This document shows, in pieces, positions 1 through 10,708 of a stretch of 64,000 nucleotides of DNA. A model generated the notes under the pieces. That model was not told the origin of the DNA. It was given only the letters and a program-made list of their open reading frames with translations, and ran no database searches. Every line of letters begins with the position of its first letter. Position 1 is the first letter of the stretch. The translations under genes were made by a program, and so were the position numbers. Source of the stretch: Rhodomyrtus psidioides (taxonomy: Eukaryota; Streptophyta; Magnoliopsida; Myrtales; Myrtaceae); contig JAILYB010000067.1 in the NCBI GenBank assembly GCA_021437785.1, positions 3,744,501 through 3,808,500 of the forward strand, given 5' to 3'.

Positions 1-1380
1 ACCAAATATCTCAGACTGCCAACAATGCTTTTAAAATAAGTAAGATTTACTAGCTCACAAGCCAATGGCCTATCCATTGACTAATCTCATCAAAAACACA
101 TGTCAGTGGTCTATCCACTAATGAATCTCATTCTCAAGAGTATGGTCACGTATAACGCTCGTGACAAAAGGCGACCAAGATTCCCTCCTTGGCAAGGTCT
201 CCACCTACAATGCCGGTGGTTCGGCTCACAAGGATATCCTAACTAGTATGCGCATACCCACAAATCCCTCAATCGGGTTCAAGCTATCTTGAGCACCACA
301 AAATCCAACAACAACATCCTCCTCAGAATCAACTTCAAACCAGCAACACATAATGATCAGAAACCATACCAAATAAATAAAACAGTAGTAAATGTCTGAT
401 CCTGATTTTATGCACAAAAATACCATTTTCTCAAATCATAACAACATATAGTACTATCTCTTTTCAATATGCGTTTTACAAACACAAAGAAGAAATAGTA
501 CCACTCACCTGATGATGCCAAAAGTGAACTAGAAATGTTACTCGGATCGACACGTCCGAACCCCTATCAAAAGTATGAAAACGGTATAAAAAACTGAGTA
601 ATAAACTACCCTAGAACACGACTCAACTGAATAAGGCTCATTTGTCACTAAGACGACACATACGCACCAACAAAACACTCGCTTATAACAAAAACACAAG
701 TTTTTCGCTAAGCGCAAATTGCGCGATAAACTTCAACGGGCCATAACTCCCTCATCCGAGCTTCGATTTAAACGATCTTGTAGTCCAAAGAAAGCTCTTT
801 TAACATACAACAATAACCCCAACACAGCTTGTCCAAAATCCATTCGAAAATTGGCCAAAATGGGCAAAAAAAAATTCTAATCGCGTATTGTTCACTGCGC
901 GCATCAGATTTGAAAATCTTATTCCGAGCAAACCGTAACTTCAAATCAAAATCCGTCGAATCTTACGACTTCATAACACCATAAAGTTTCATTTCCATGG
1001 AAAAATTCAGTTAAATGACCAAGAAATCAGACTTGACGACTCATATTCCACCAAATTCCAAAATTCAGCCCTAACTCCGAAAATCACTTCGATCGGAGGG
1101 AAAAAGAAGCGCGAACACTTACCGGTAGTTGCTAATCGATGCGGGAATAGCTTGGCGAGATAACGAGAAAACCTCCATCTCTTCTCTTCCTTTCCTCTCT
1201 TCTTTCTTCTTTCTTCTTTCTTCTTTCTTCTTCTTCTTTTCTCTTCTCTTCTTTTCTGCCGACCTCTATTCTGCCCTCTCTTCTTCTTCTTTTATTTTTT
1301 GGTCTTGGGTTTGCTGTTGAAGAAGAGAAGAAGATGTTGGGGGCTGGGCTTAGAGGAAAAATTAGCTCTTTTGGGCTAAT
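1..1380. other. Non-coding, LTR-like DNA; no gene seen
   Basis: No convincing coding frame. The A/C-rich text, with sentences such as 'ccataactccctcatccgag', has the flavour of long Ty3 LTRs and resembles in style the 3-kb LTR at 26678-29703. No end or target duplication can be fixed. A pyrimidine-rich TTC/TCT tract runs over about 1175-1300. At about 1380 the text changes abruptly into a minus-strand copia integrase, so this is probably a truncated LTR abutting a truncated copia element. Confidence 0.35.
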
Positions 1381-1381
1381 A

Positions 1382-3249
1382 TTACATAAGAAATGATTGA
1401 AAACTAAAGGAAATAGCCATATATTCTTTGGCATTATCCGAGCGTAGACATTTAATAGAAACATGATATTGGTTGAGAATCTCAAAGTAAAACATACGAA
1501 AACAGGAAAAAATTTCAATTCGATCTTTTATTAAATATAACCACGTCATACGGGAATAATCGTCCATAAATGTAACAAAATACTTGTAACCAGACATATC
1601 TTTAATACAACATTGTCCCTAAATATCAGAATGGACCAACTCAAAATGACTCGACACATGACGCTGAACGCGGGAAGGGAAAGATACCCTATGATGTTTG
1701 CCAAATTGACAAGCATCGCACTGGATAGGACCCACAGACTCTGAAACATGAGAGAAATGGCGAAGTATGTCAAATGGTGGATGACCCATGCGACAATGCA
1801 TCTAAAAGAAGTTGGAGGTGGTGCTCTTTTGAACAGCAGCATCGATAAAATCTTTATTCATGTAGTACAGCCCATTAGACTCATGCCCTCCACCAATTAT
1901 CCGTTCGGTCCTCAGATCCTGAAAGACACAACGAATAGAGGTAAATGTCCCCGAACAGTTTAAATCTCTGGTAAGGGAACTAACAGAAAGCAAGTTACAT
2001 AGAAAAGCTGGTAAATGGTAAACAAATGAGAGAGAAAGAAAGGGCCCAATGTTACATCCCCTTGACCAGTAATATGAGATTGTGAACCATCAGCAAGTAT
2101 AACAGAACTAGGAGACATAGAGGTAATACCAGACAATAAGTTAGAATTACCAGTCATATAATTGGTGGCACCTGAGTCTATGACCCAGGAAGTGGGCGCA
2201 GCAGAGAGTAAACAAGACGAATTACCTAAAGAAGTCTGTGCCAAAGTAGCAATAGGTGCAGAGGAATCCACCACCTGGTTAGAACGAACTAAGAACTCAT
2301 ATTCAGAGCGAGACAACGTAATAATATTAGGCAGCTCCCGTGCTTGATCAAGAGTCTTTTGCACTGGAGACTCATCAGCATAAGTAGCTTGTGGTCGAAG
2401 TTCGGGATGTAGAGTATAGCAATAAACCTCAGTATGACCAGTTCACTGACAATGGTGGCAATAACGAGAATTTCCAGCACTCTTGGCTCCATCACGACCA
2501 CGACCACGACCAGAAGCGGAACCAAATCTACCACGACCACGATGACCACGCCACTGGTTTCAACGACCACCAGATGACTGAGAAATCATAACACTTGCTA
2601 CAGGTGCAACAGAGGGTACAAATGGGTCAAGTGTGCACCGAAGGACTCGAGAGAAGACCTCATCAAATGATGGAAGAGTACATTGAGAAGTAATCTACTG
2701 TCGAAGTGAAGAATGAGTAGGACCAAGCCCTCGAAGAAATAACATAACTCTCATATCCTCTTGACGCTTGGCCAACTCTCTAATGTCATCAGTGGTAGGT
2801 AAATAAGTGTTCAATCTCTCGCAAAGAGTGGTAAACCTAGAATAATAATCTGATATAGGCATGTCTTCTACACATAGATCAAATAGCTCCTCCCAAACAT
2901 CACAAACCTAAGTCATATTATCTCGACCAGAAAACACAAGAGCACACTTGTCCCAAATGGCTTTGGCTAATGTACATCGCATAAACTGTGGACAAATCTT
3001 GGAATCCATGGTATTCCACAATAGTGTCCAAATGGCTGCATCACCAGAACGCCAATCATTCAACTTCATTTTATCTAAAGGTGGAAGTGAAGTCAAATAA
3101 CTCTGCTGTTTGGTGGCCAAAAGATATGTCTCGACTGCCATAGACTAAGAAGGATAATTGGTCCCATCTAGCTTGACAGAACTCAGCGTCAAATTAGTAA
3201 TACTAGTATCCATGCTCACAGTAGGTTCAGTAGTAGGACTTTTATCCAT
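1382..3249 (-). pseudogene. Decayed Ty1/copia gag-protease-integrase fragment
   Basis: Read on the minus strand from an ATG at 3249, the order is that of a copia polyprotein. A gag (UBN2-like) segment lies at about 3141-2640. An Arg/Gly-rich stretch and a CCHC knuckle with an internal stop lie near 2440-2550. The protease motif WVIDSGATNYMT is near 2200. The GAG-pre-integrase His/Cys module is at 1960-1620, and the start of the integrase core (TFMDDYSRMTWLYL) is at 1600-1382. Several stops and frame changes break it. Reverse transcriptase and RNase H are absent, so the 3' half was lost at the junction near 1380. Its 5' leader, PBS and LTR may be the orphan pieces at 10416-10846, beyond the Ty3 insertion. 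Confidence 0.85.
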
Positions 3250-3963
3250 AAATCAATACTAAAAAAGATGGACTTAACCTCAGCAATTCAATAATCCAAC
3301 ACAGCTGAGTTTGTGGTGAAGGGCGTCCAATTAATTAGGGCTACAACTGATCCATGCATTGATAAAAAAAAAAAATGGACTGAAAATAACTCAAAATTCA
3401 AGCATATAATTTTCAGTCAACTTGGCTTTATCTAATCATTGTAAGAAGCCCCAAGGTTATTCGTTTGAGCTTGCATTTCCACACAAACCAGACACTCGGT
3501 AATAAACAAACATCACCCAACTGCCGAACTACGATAAATAAGAAATAATGAAAAAGAAACCTCGTTCAGAAAACAGAGAGGCCACGCTCTGCAACGATCT
3601 TGATGACCATGGCTTCCTCTTCAATGCACCAGCTATCTTTCGCCAGACACCCTCTTCTTCCTCGCAGTTTTCGGCTCCAACCTAACCCCTAATTCTATGG
3701 CTATATAAAAGTGACAAATTTGTCACTTAGCACTTCGCTACAACTCGACTCCAAGCAACTCGCGCTCTCCTCCACCTCAACCCCCTGTGTCCGAAACTAC
3801 AATGGAGTTGGCTTTGCAGCAATTCACCCACCAATCGACTTCCCATCGCCTCCACCGAAGCACCCTAAAAGCACCGAAGTACTCGCAACCTCAAAATACT
3901 TCTCATTCCTCAAGTGGGACCTGTTGTTTCGTCACTGGAGAAGGCCGAAATTGGACTTCCCTG
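3250..3963 (+). other. Leader or gene-start fragment truncated by the Ty3 element
   Basis: This lies between the copia gag start and the Ty3 5' LTR. On the plus strand a good TATA box sits at 3703-3709. About 95 bases later an ATG at 3802 opens a 54-codon frame that is cut at 3963 by the LTR. The peptide begins MELALQQFTHQS and is rich in Ser, Thr, His and Gln with few acidic residues, as chloroplast transit peptides often are. A second short frame starts near 3609 and reads MASSSMHQLSFARH before a stop. I do not recognise either product. The region could equally be the long leader of the copia element read on the wrong strand. Confidence 0.3.
3703..3709 (+). promoter_or_regulatory. Candidate TATA box
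   Basis: TATATAAA-type match in the sequence ggctatataaaag, placed about 95 bases before the ATG at 3802. No other promoter element was recognised. Confidence 0.3.
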
Positions 3964-4858
3964 TATCACGGTCCGTTAAATTCTGATAAAAATTCGACCG
4001 CGATGCATCCCCGGGATCGACCAGCCAATCGACCCATGGATCATGAGGGATCATGTCCAAGTATAGCCGAGCGAACAGATGATCGACCGGGTGATCGATC
4101 AAGGCATGATCCGGGACAGCCAGCGGATCGACTCATAACCGAGGATGCACGACCGAGTGATCGTGCGGGATGGCCGGGCGGCCAATCCATGAACGACCCT
4201 GCACGACCGAGCGAACGACTCACGTATCATGCAGGGCGGGCGAGCGGACGACCGAATGAACGATCCACGGATCATGGCGCTCGACCAAGCGAGCAGCCGA
4301 GGAACGATGCAAGTGAACGAGCGGGACGGTCGGGCGGTCGATCCATGCACGATACAAACTCGATCAGCGCTCGACCAGCGCATGAGCGGCGATCGACCAT
4401 CAACACGCCCAGCGCTCGAACGGGCAATCGAGCGAGGAACACACGGACGGCCAGCTCATATAATCGAACGAGCGGCCGACACGACCGTTGGGCAAGATAG
4501 CCGTTGGGACGGCCAAGTAGCCGTTGGAACAAGCGGGTGACATAGCCGTTGGAGTGGCCGACATGAACAGTACCATGAACAGTGCTCGGTCGAGAAATAG
4601 CCGTTGGGGGCTCTTGTGACCGTTTGCCCGGGCTTGTTGTATATAAAGGGGCTGAGTCCCCCATTGTAAAGACACTCTGAACATTCTTATTTCCGCATTC
4701 AATACAAAGCAAAGCTTCCTTGCATTCTCTCCTTCTTGTGTGATCGGTTGAGTGTGTGAGCGAACTTTGAGCTTCAGAGTCGTGAGAAGGCTGACTTGGG
4801 GATCAATTCCTAAGTGCCGCACGGTGTTTCGGCGAACGAAAATAACCGACCCGTGACA
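3964..4858 (+). repeat. 5' LTR of the Ty3 chromovirus
   Basis: 895 bp, matching 9521-10415 almost base for base. Its first half is GC-rich and made of degenerate short repeats built on gaccgagcga/gatcgacc. The motif tagccgttgg recurs about four times at 4494-4607, just before the TATA box, where promoter-proximal repeats would be expected. It ends in ccgtgaca, two bases before the primer site. Confidence 0.95.
4640..4648 (+). promoter_or_regulatory. Ty3 LTR TATA box
   Basis: TATATAAAG lies downstream of the tagccgttgg repeats. The equivalent site in the 3' LTR is near 10197-10205. Transcription of the genomic RNA would start about 30 bases further on. Confidence 0.7.
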
Positions 4859-4860
4859 AG

Positions 4861-4872
4861 TGGTATCAGAGC
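4861..4872 (+). other. Primer-binding site (initiator Met-tRNA)
   Basis: tggtatcagagc, the common plant retrotransposon primer site, lies two bases after the 5' LTR end. Confidence 0.9.
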
Positions 4873-5038
4873 GATTCGATTCTCGGTGATGGCGAGAAGT
4901 CAAGGTGTTGCTGACCCGACGCTCGAGTCTGAGCATCCAGCGGACGAGCGTGCGTGAGCCAACCTTGAGTCATCCCCCGTAAGGGAGAGACGTGATCGTG
5001 CTACACAGAGGGCGACAACGCGGGAAATTGAAACCCGC

Positions 5039-8000
5039 ATGAATAGGCTCGAGCAAGCCTTCGATGACCTTCGTGCTGACAGAGAGTTTGACGACGAAGG
5101 GGAGGCCACCGATCGAAGGGGGTTGCGAGATGAATTCGACGACCTCAAGGACGAAGTGGCGGAACTCCGTGGTGAGCTGCTCAGTACTCTTACAACTACC
5201 ACGGACGAAGCTTGTGGTGCCCTGGAAGCCATGATCACGGCCTTACGAACGGAGATGGCCGAGCTAAAGACCAAGGTGGTGGTCTTGGAAGCAGCATGCG
5301 CAAATGGAGTGACGTCCGTGCGGGCTGCCCCTCGGGTGGATGCACCCAAGCCAAAGGAGTTCAATGGCTCCCGAGTGGCTAAGGAAGTGGACAACTTCCT
5401 CTGGTTTATGAACCAGTACTTCGACACTCAAGGAGTGTCCAATGGCGCTTTGCGGGTGAGCATGGCGGCCATGTACCTGACCGGAAATGCCTTGCTGTGG
5501 TGGCGCAACCGGTGCAACGATGGGCAGGCTGGACCCATCACAACATGGGAAGCATTCGAGGCGGAATTTCGGAAGCAATTCTTCCCCGCCTATGCCGAAG
5601 AAGAAGCTCGTGATGAACTTCGGCGCCTTGAACAAAAGGTTGGGATCCGGGAGTACGTGAGGAAGTTTTCGGAATTGAAACTTCAAATCCCATCCCTCTC
5701 CGAGACCGAGGCATACTACCAATTCATTGGAGGCCTCAAGTCGTGGGTGAAGATGGAGCTCAAACGGCAAAATGCGACGACACTCGCGACGGCCATGACC
5801 GCGGCCGAAGGAATCCTCGAGTACAAATCAAGCTCGACGGATAAGGCGGATGTGAAGCCTAGAAGTGGCAGGAGTAATGGTGCGGGAGACCGGCCTAGGC
5901 CGCAACGCTCGATGGCGAATAGACCACGTCCGGTCTTTGTCAAGAACCGGACGGAATATCGAGCGGAGTCAAGCCAAGCAACGGGGCGGAAGCTTGAGTG
6001 TTACAAGTGTTCCGGTCCCCATTTTGCTCGGGATTGCCCAAATCAGGGCAAAGTAGCAGCCCTAAAGAGCACGGACAGGGGTAAAGCCGAGGAGGAAGTT
6101 CGGCTAGGATCCCTGAAGATCCTGAACACCATCAGCGTCCAAGACGCACAGCCGTCCAGAGGACTCATGTTCGCGGACGTAGCAATTGATGGAGCAAAGC
6201 TGAGTGCTCTCATCGATACCGGCGCATCCGACCTGTTCATGTCAGAGGAAGCGGCCAGGAAACTCAACTTGCGAGTTGAGAAGGGAGACGGTTGGCTCAA
6301 AACCGTCAACTCCAAAGAAGTCCCGACGAGAGGACGGGCTCGAGACGTGGACATCCAGTTCGGGCCATTCCGGTGCAAGGAGTCGATCGAGGTAATTCCG
6401 ATGGACGATTATGAACTTGTGATCGGATTGGGATTCCTAGATAGGATTAAAGCCTTTCTGGTCCCATGTATGAATTGCATTTGCATACTAGACCCTCGTG
6501 GTCAATGTGTTGTTCCGGTTCGACGTGAATCCGGACAGAATCAAAAGACTCTTTCGGCAATACAAGTGTCGAGAGGAGTTCGAAGGGGCGAGACAACCTT
6601 CTTGGCGACCTTGGTGTCCGGCGATGCCGAGTGTGCTCTTGAGGAAGTGCCGGGCCATGTGGATGAGGTGCTGACCTTGTTTGGCGACGTGATGCCCCCG
6701 GAACTGCCAAAGAAGTTGCCGCCCAAAAGAGAGGTCGACCACAAAATCGAGCTGATCCCCGATGCTCGACCTCCAGCCATGGTGCCCTATCACATGGCTC
6801 CCCCAGAACTTGAAGAAATGAGGAGACAACTCAAGGAGTTGCTCGAAGCCGGTTATGTCCGACCATCCAAATCTCCATTTGGTGCCCCGGTTTTGTTCCA
6901 AAAGAAGCAAGACGGTTCACTCCGGATGTGCATTGATTACCGGGCGTTGAACAAGTTGACGATCAAGAACAAGTATCCTATTCCGCTCATTGCGGACTTG
7001 TTCGATCAGCTAGGTGGTGCACGGTGGTTCACCAAGCTGGACTTGCGGTCGGGATACTATCAAGTGAGGATTGCCGAGGGGGACGAGCAAAAGACGGCGT
7101 GTGTGACTCGCTATGGCTCGTATGAATTTCTCGTCATGCCATTCGGCTTGACAAACGCCCCGGCAACATTCTGCACGTTGATGAATAAGGTACTACGACC
7201 CTTCCTTGATCAATTTGTGGTCGTTTACCTCGATGATATTGTAATTTATAGCCGGACACTTGAGGAACACACTGAACACCTCAAGAGAGTGTTCCAAGTT
7301 TTGAGGGAAAATGAGCTGTATGTGAAGAGGGAGAAGTGCGTGTTTGCACAACGACAAGTCCCGTTCCTAGGACACATTGTAGGGGAGGGACGTGTACGAA
7401 TGGACTTGGCCAAGATCCGGGCCATCGTCGAGTGGGAGCCTCCCACGAAGGTGCCGGAGCTAAGATCCTTCCTCGGATTGGCGAATTACTATCGTCGATT
7501 CGTTCGCAGCTATTCGGAGGTAGCTGTGCCACTCACGGACATGCTGAAGAAGAACAAGCCGTGGGAGTGGACGGGGAAGTGCCAAGAGGCGTTCGAGCGG
7601 CTGAAGCAAGCAATGATCGAGGAACCGGTGCTGACGTTGCCCGACTACTCCAAGCCGTATGAAGTGGAAACGGACGCTTCGGACTTTGCTATTGGTGGTG
7701 TTTTGATGCAGGATGGCCACCCCGTGGCGTTCGAGTCTCGAAAGCTAGACGAGACTGAGCGACGATACACGGTCCAAGAAAAGGAGATGACGGCCGTAGT
7801 GCATTGTCTTCGCACATGGCGTCATTACCTCCTAGGATCACGATTCGTCGTCCGGACGGACAATGTAGCTACAAGCTACTTTCAAACGCAGAAGAAGCTG
7901 AGTCCAAAGCAGGCTCGGTGGCAAGACTTCCTGGCGGAGTTCGATTATGTGCTCGAGTACAAGCCTGGGAAGGCCAACTCTGTGGCTGACGCCTTGAGTC

Positions 8001-10057
8001 GAAAGACGGAATTGGCGGCTGTGACAAGCCGACCAGATTGCCCGTGGACCGAGCGGATCAAGGAAGGGCTACATCACGATCCAACGGCAAAAGCCCTCCT
8101 TGGATACGCGCGAGAGGGCAGGACCCGAAGATTTTGGTGTGAGGACAACCTTCTTTACACCAAAGGACGGCGCTTGTATGTGCCGCTCCACGGGAATTTG
8201 AGGCGCGAGGTATTACGCGAGTGCCACGACACTCCATGGGCGGGACACCCAGGAATCCACCGCACCATGGCACTTGTGGAGGATAGGTATTTCTGGCCTC
8301 AACTCCGAGACGATGTGGAAGCTTACGTGCGAACTTGCCTGGTATGTCAACAGGACAAGTTGGAACAACGCGCACCGGCCGGATTGTTGGAGCCGTTACC
8401 TGTTCCCGAACGTCCTTGGGAGAGCATCTCCATGGACTTCATTGTAGGGTTGCCAAAATCTGATGGCTGCCAAACGATCATGGTGGTGGTCGATCGGTTC
8501 TCCAAGTACGCGACGTTCGTGTCGGCCACAAAGGACTGCCCAGCTGGGGAGGCGGCCAAGCTATTCATGAAGCACATCGTCAAATATTGGGGCATACCGC
8601 GATCGATCGTAAGTGATCGGGATCCTCGATTCACGGGGAAGTTCTGGTCCGAGTTGTTCAAATTGCTCGGTACAGACCTCAAGTTTTCAACCAGCTTGCA
8701 TCCACAGACCGACGGCCAAACAGAGCGGGTGAATGCAATTCTGGAAGTATACTTACGGCATTATGTGAATGCCACACAGAGCAATTGGGCGAAGCTGATA
8801 GATGTTGCCCAGTTCTCTCACAACTTGCAGCGGAGTGAGTCCACTGGCAAGAGCCCATTCGAGATAGTAATGGGGCAGCAACCGCTCACCCCGAGCACGG
8901 TTGCAACAGACTACCATGGAGGTAGCCCAGCAGCGCATAAGAGTGCGCAAGAATGGCAAGAACGCGCTGACTTAGCCTGGGCGTGTCTGAATAGGGCGGC
9001 CGAGAGGATGAAGAAATGGGCGGACAAGAAGCGTCGACACGTCGAGTACCAGGTTGGTGATCGAGTGTTAGTAAAAATGCACCATGTCCTACGCTATAGG
9101 GATGTGCATAAGGCGCTGGTTCGTCGCTATGAGGGGCCATTCCTAGTGATCAAGCGGGTTGGGCCAGTGGCATACAAATTGGAATTACCGGCGAAGTTGA
9201 AAGCACACCCGGTGTTCCATGTGAGCATGCTGAAGCCATTCCATGAAGACAATGTCGATCCTAACCGACAGGATTCACTTCGGGCGCCCATTGGGGCAAA
9301 GACCTCCTATGAACGGGAGGTTGAAAAGATCGTGGCTGATCGGGTGATCCGGAAGAGGTACCGAGCGCCAAGAAAAGAATACTTGATCCAGTGGCGAGGT
9401 TCGACGGAAGAAGAAGCGACCTGGGAGCCGGACGAGGCCCTATGGCAATTCCGAGAAGAGATCAAGGCATTCCACGAACAAGAAGGCAACGAGGGCGTTG
9501 CCCGAATTGGTGCGGGAGAGTATCACGGTCCGTTAAATTCTGATAAAAATTCGACCGCGATGCATCCCCGGGATCGACCAGCCAATCGACCCATGGATCA
9601 TGAGGGATCATGTCCAAGTATAGCCGAGCGAACGGATGATCGACCGGGTGATCGATCAAGGCATGATCCGGGACAGCCAGCGGATCGACTCATAACCGAG
9701 GATGCACGACCGAGTGATCGTGCGGGATGGCCGGGCGGCCAATCCATGAACGACCCTGCACGACCGAGCGAACGACTCACGGATCATGCAGGGCGGGCGA
9801 GCGGACGACCGAATGAACGATCCACGGATCATGGCGCTCGACCAAGCGAGCAGCCGAGGAACGATGCAAGTGAACGAGCGGGACGGCCGGGCGGTCGATC
9901 CATGCACGATACAAACTCGATCAGCGCTCGACCAGCGCATGAGCGGCGATCGACCATCAACACGCCCAGCGCTCGAACGGGCAATCGAGCGAGGAACACA
10001 CGGACGGCCAGCTCATATAATCGAACGAGCGGCCGACACGACCGTTGGGCAAGATAG
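5039..10057 (+). CDS. Ty3 chromovirus Gag-Pol polyprotein
   Basis: 1672 codons are open in one frame. Gag comes first, with a CCHC knuckle CYKCSGPHFARDC at about residue 321. The aspartic protease motif LIDTGAS has its Asp at residue 393. The reverse transcriptase catalytic box YLDDI is at 730-734, and RNase H (TDAS) has its Asp at 879. The integrase His-His-Cys-Cys module is at about 1055-1110 with the core after it, and a chromodomain spans about 1423-1480. Residues 1495-1672 are read from the 3' LTR and form an Arg/Pro/Ser-rich tail. The natural Gag start is probably the ATG at 4889. That frame is the same one and is interrupted only by a TGA at 4955-4957 (codon 23). The element may therefore be defective, or may use the Met at 5039. 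Confidence 0.93.
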   Translation: MNRLEQAFDDLRADREFDDEGEATDRRGLRDEFDDLKDEVAELRGELLSTLTTTTDEACGALEAMITALRTEMAELKTKVVVLEAACANGVTSVRAAPRVDAPKPKEFNGSRVAKEVDNFLWFMNQYFDTQGVSNGALRVSMAAMYLTGNALLWWRNRCNDGQAGPITTWEAFEAEFRKQFFPAYAEEEARDELRRLEQKVGIREYVRKFSELKLQIPSLSETEAYYQFIGGLKSWVKMELKRQNATTLATAMTAAEGILEYKSSSTDKADVKPRSGRSNGAGDRPRPQRSMANRPRPVFVKNRTEYRAESSQATGRKLECYKCSGPHFARDCPNQGKVAALKSTDRGKAEEEVRLGSLKILNTISVQDAQPSRGLMFADVAIDGAKLSALIDTGASDLFMSEEAARKLNLRVEKGDGWLKTVNSKEVPTRGRARDVDIQFGPFRCKESIEVIPMDDYELVIGLGFLDRIKAFLVPCMNCICILDPRGQCVVPVRRESGQNQKTLSAIQVSRGVRRGETTFLATLVSGDAECALEEVPGHVDEVLTLFGDVMPPELPKKLPPKREVDHKIELIPDARPPAMVPYHMAPPELEEMRRQLKELLEAGYVRPSKSPFGAPVLFQKKQDGSLRMCIDYRALNKLTIKNKYPIPLIADLFDQLGGARWFTKLDLRSGYYQVRIAEGDEQKTACVTRYGSYEFLVMPFGLTNAPATFCTLMNKVLRPFLDQFVVVYLDDIVIYSRTLEEHTEHLKRVFQVLRENELYVKREKCVFAQRQVPFLGHIVGEGRVRMDLAKIRAIVEWEPPTKVPELRSFLGLANYYRRFVRSYSEVAVPLTDMLKKNKPWEWTGKCQEAFERLKQAMIEEPVLTLPDYSKPYEVETDASDFAIGGVLMQDGHPVAFESRKLDETERRYTVQEKEMTAVVHCLRTWRHYLLGSRFVVRTDNVATSYFQTQKKLSPKQARWQDFLAEFDYVLEYKPGKANSVADALSRKTELAAVTSRPDCPWTERIKEGLHHDPTAKALLGYAREGRTRRFWCEDNLLYTKGRRLYVPLHGNLRREVLRECHDTPWAGHPGIHRTMALVEDRYFWPQLRDDVEAYVRTCLVCQQDKLEQRAPAGLLEPLPVPERPWESISMDFIVGLPKSDGCQTIMVVVDRFSKYATFVSATKDCPAGEAAKLFMKHIVKYWGIPRSIVSDRDPRFTGKFWSELFKLLGTDLKFSTSLHPQTDGQTERVNAILEVYLRHYVNATQSNWAKLIDVAQFSHNLQRSESTGKSPFEIVMGQQPLTPSTVATDYHGGSPAAHKSAQEWQERADLAWACLNRAAERMKKWADKKRRHVEYQVGDRVLVKMHHVLRYRDVHKALVRRYEGPFLVIKRVGPVAYKLELPAKLKAHPVFHVSMLKPFHEDNVDPNRQDSLRAPIGAKTSYEREVEKIVADRVIRKRYRAPRKEYLIQWRGSTEEEATWEPDEALWQFREEIKAFHEQEGNEGVARIGAGEYHGPLNSDKNSTAMHPRDRPANRPMDHEGSCPSIAERTDDRPGDRSRHDPGQPADRLITEDARPSDRAGWPGGQSMNDPARPSERLTDHAGRASGRPNERSTDHGARPSEQPRNDASERAGRPGGRSMHDTNSISARPAHERRSTINTPSARTGNRARNTRTASSYNRTSGRHDRWAR

Positions 10058-10415
10058 CCGTTGGGACGGCCAAGTAGCCGTTGGAACAAGCGGGCGACAT
10101 AGCCGTTGGAGTGGCCGACATGAACAGTACCATGAACAGTGCTCGGTCAAGAAATAGCCGTTGGGGGCTCTTGTGACCGTTTGCCCGGGCTTGTTGTATA
10201 TAAAGGGGCTGAGTCCCCCATTGTAAAGACACTCTGAACATTCTTATTTCCGCATTCAATACAAAGCAAAGCTTCCTTGCATTCTCTCCTTCTTGTGTGA
10301 TCGGTTGAGTGTGTGAGCGAACTTTGAGCTTCAGAGTCGTGAGAAGGCTGACTTGGGGATCAATTCCTAAGTGCCGCACGGTGTTTCGGCGAACGAAAAT
10401 AACCGACCCGTGACA
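9521..10415 (+). repeat. 3' LTR of the Ty3 chromovirus
   Basis: 895 bp, same length as the 5' copy. The differences I found are single bases in the first half (near 9634, 9781 and 9887) and near 10095 and 10149. The gag-pol frame runs through its first 537 bases to a TAG at 10055. Confidence 0.95.
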
Positions 10416-10708
10416 ACCTATGCTACTTCGAATGAAGCCAGATCTGTGCTTCGCTGGCCTAGACGACGTCCGATGACTTCGGGTCCAGGCTCAACAGGTC
10501 TGAGCAACGCCGGATTTGGCGCGCCAAACCTGGGCGACGCCGGATCTAGCTCGCCTAGCCTGGACGACGCCTTATTTGAGAATTCTAACCAGGTTTGTTG
10601 ACTATGACGAGGATTCTGGTTGGTGAAGGTTGACGATGGTGGCTGGAGGTCGACGGTGATGAGTAATTATTTAGGGTTTAGAGGTCAACAGTGGTGACTC
10701 TGATACCA
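10416..10708 (-). other. Copia leader fragment with primer-binding site
   Basis: On the minus strand a PBS (tggtatcagag, 10708-10698) is followed by non-coding leader DNA. It ends at the Ty3 3' LTR. With the LTR at 10709-10846 it forms the 5' end of a minus-strand copia element. Its body may be the gag fragment at 1382-3249 on the far side of the Ty3 insertion. Confidence 0.6.

Larger units (their letters stand above)
3964..10415 (+). mobile_element. Near-intact Ty3 chromovirus LTR retrotransposon
   Basis: A 6452-bp element. It has two 895-bp LTRs, a primer site complementary to initiator Met-tRNA at 4861-4872, and a single long gag-pol frame ending in a chromodomain. The LTRs end tatcacgg...ccgtgaca, so the expected 5' TG is TA in both copies. 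Reading the two LTRs side by side I find about five substitutions and no length change, which implies a recent insertion. The five bases before (ccctg) and after (accta) do not match, so no target duplication is visible. The short purine run before 9521 (gcgggagag) would serve as the polypurine tract. The chromodomain assigns it to the chromoviruses; the subclade (Galadriel or Tekay type) is a guess. Confidence 0.95.

Noticed and set aside
4041..4712. Minus-strand and alternative plus-strand frames in the Ty3 LTRs
   Set aside because: Identical frames occur in both LTRs on both strands because the repeat units lack stop codons.
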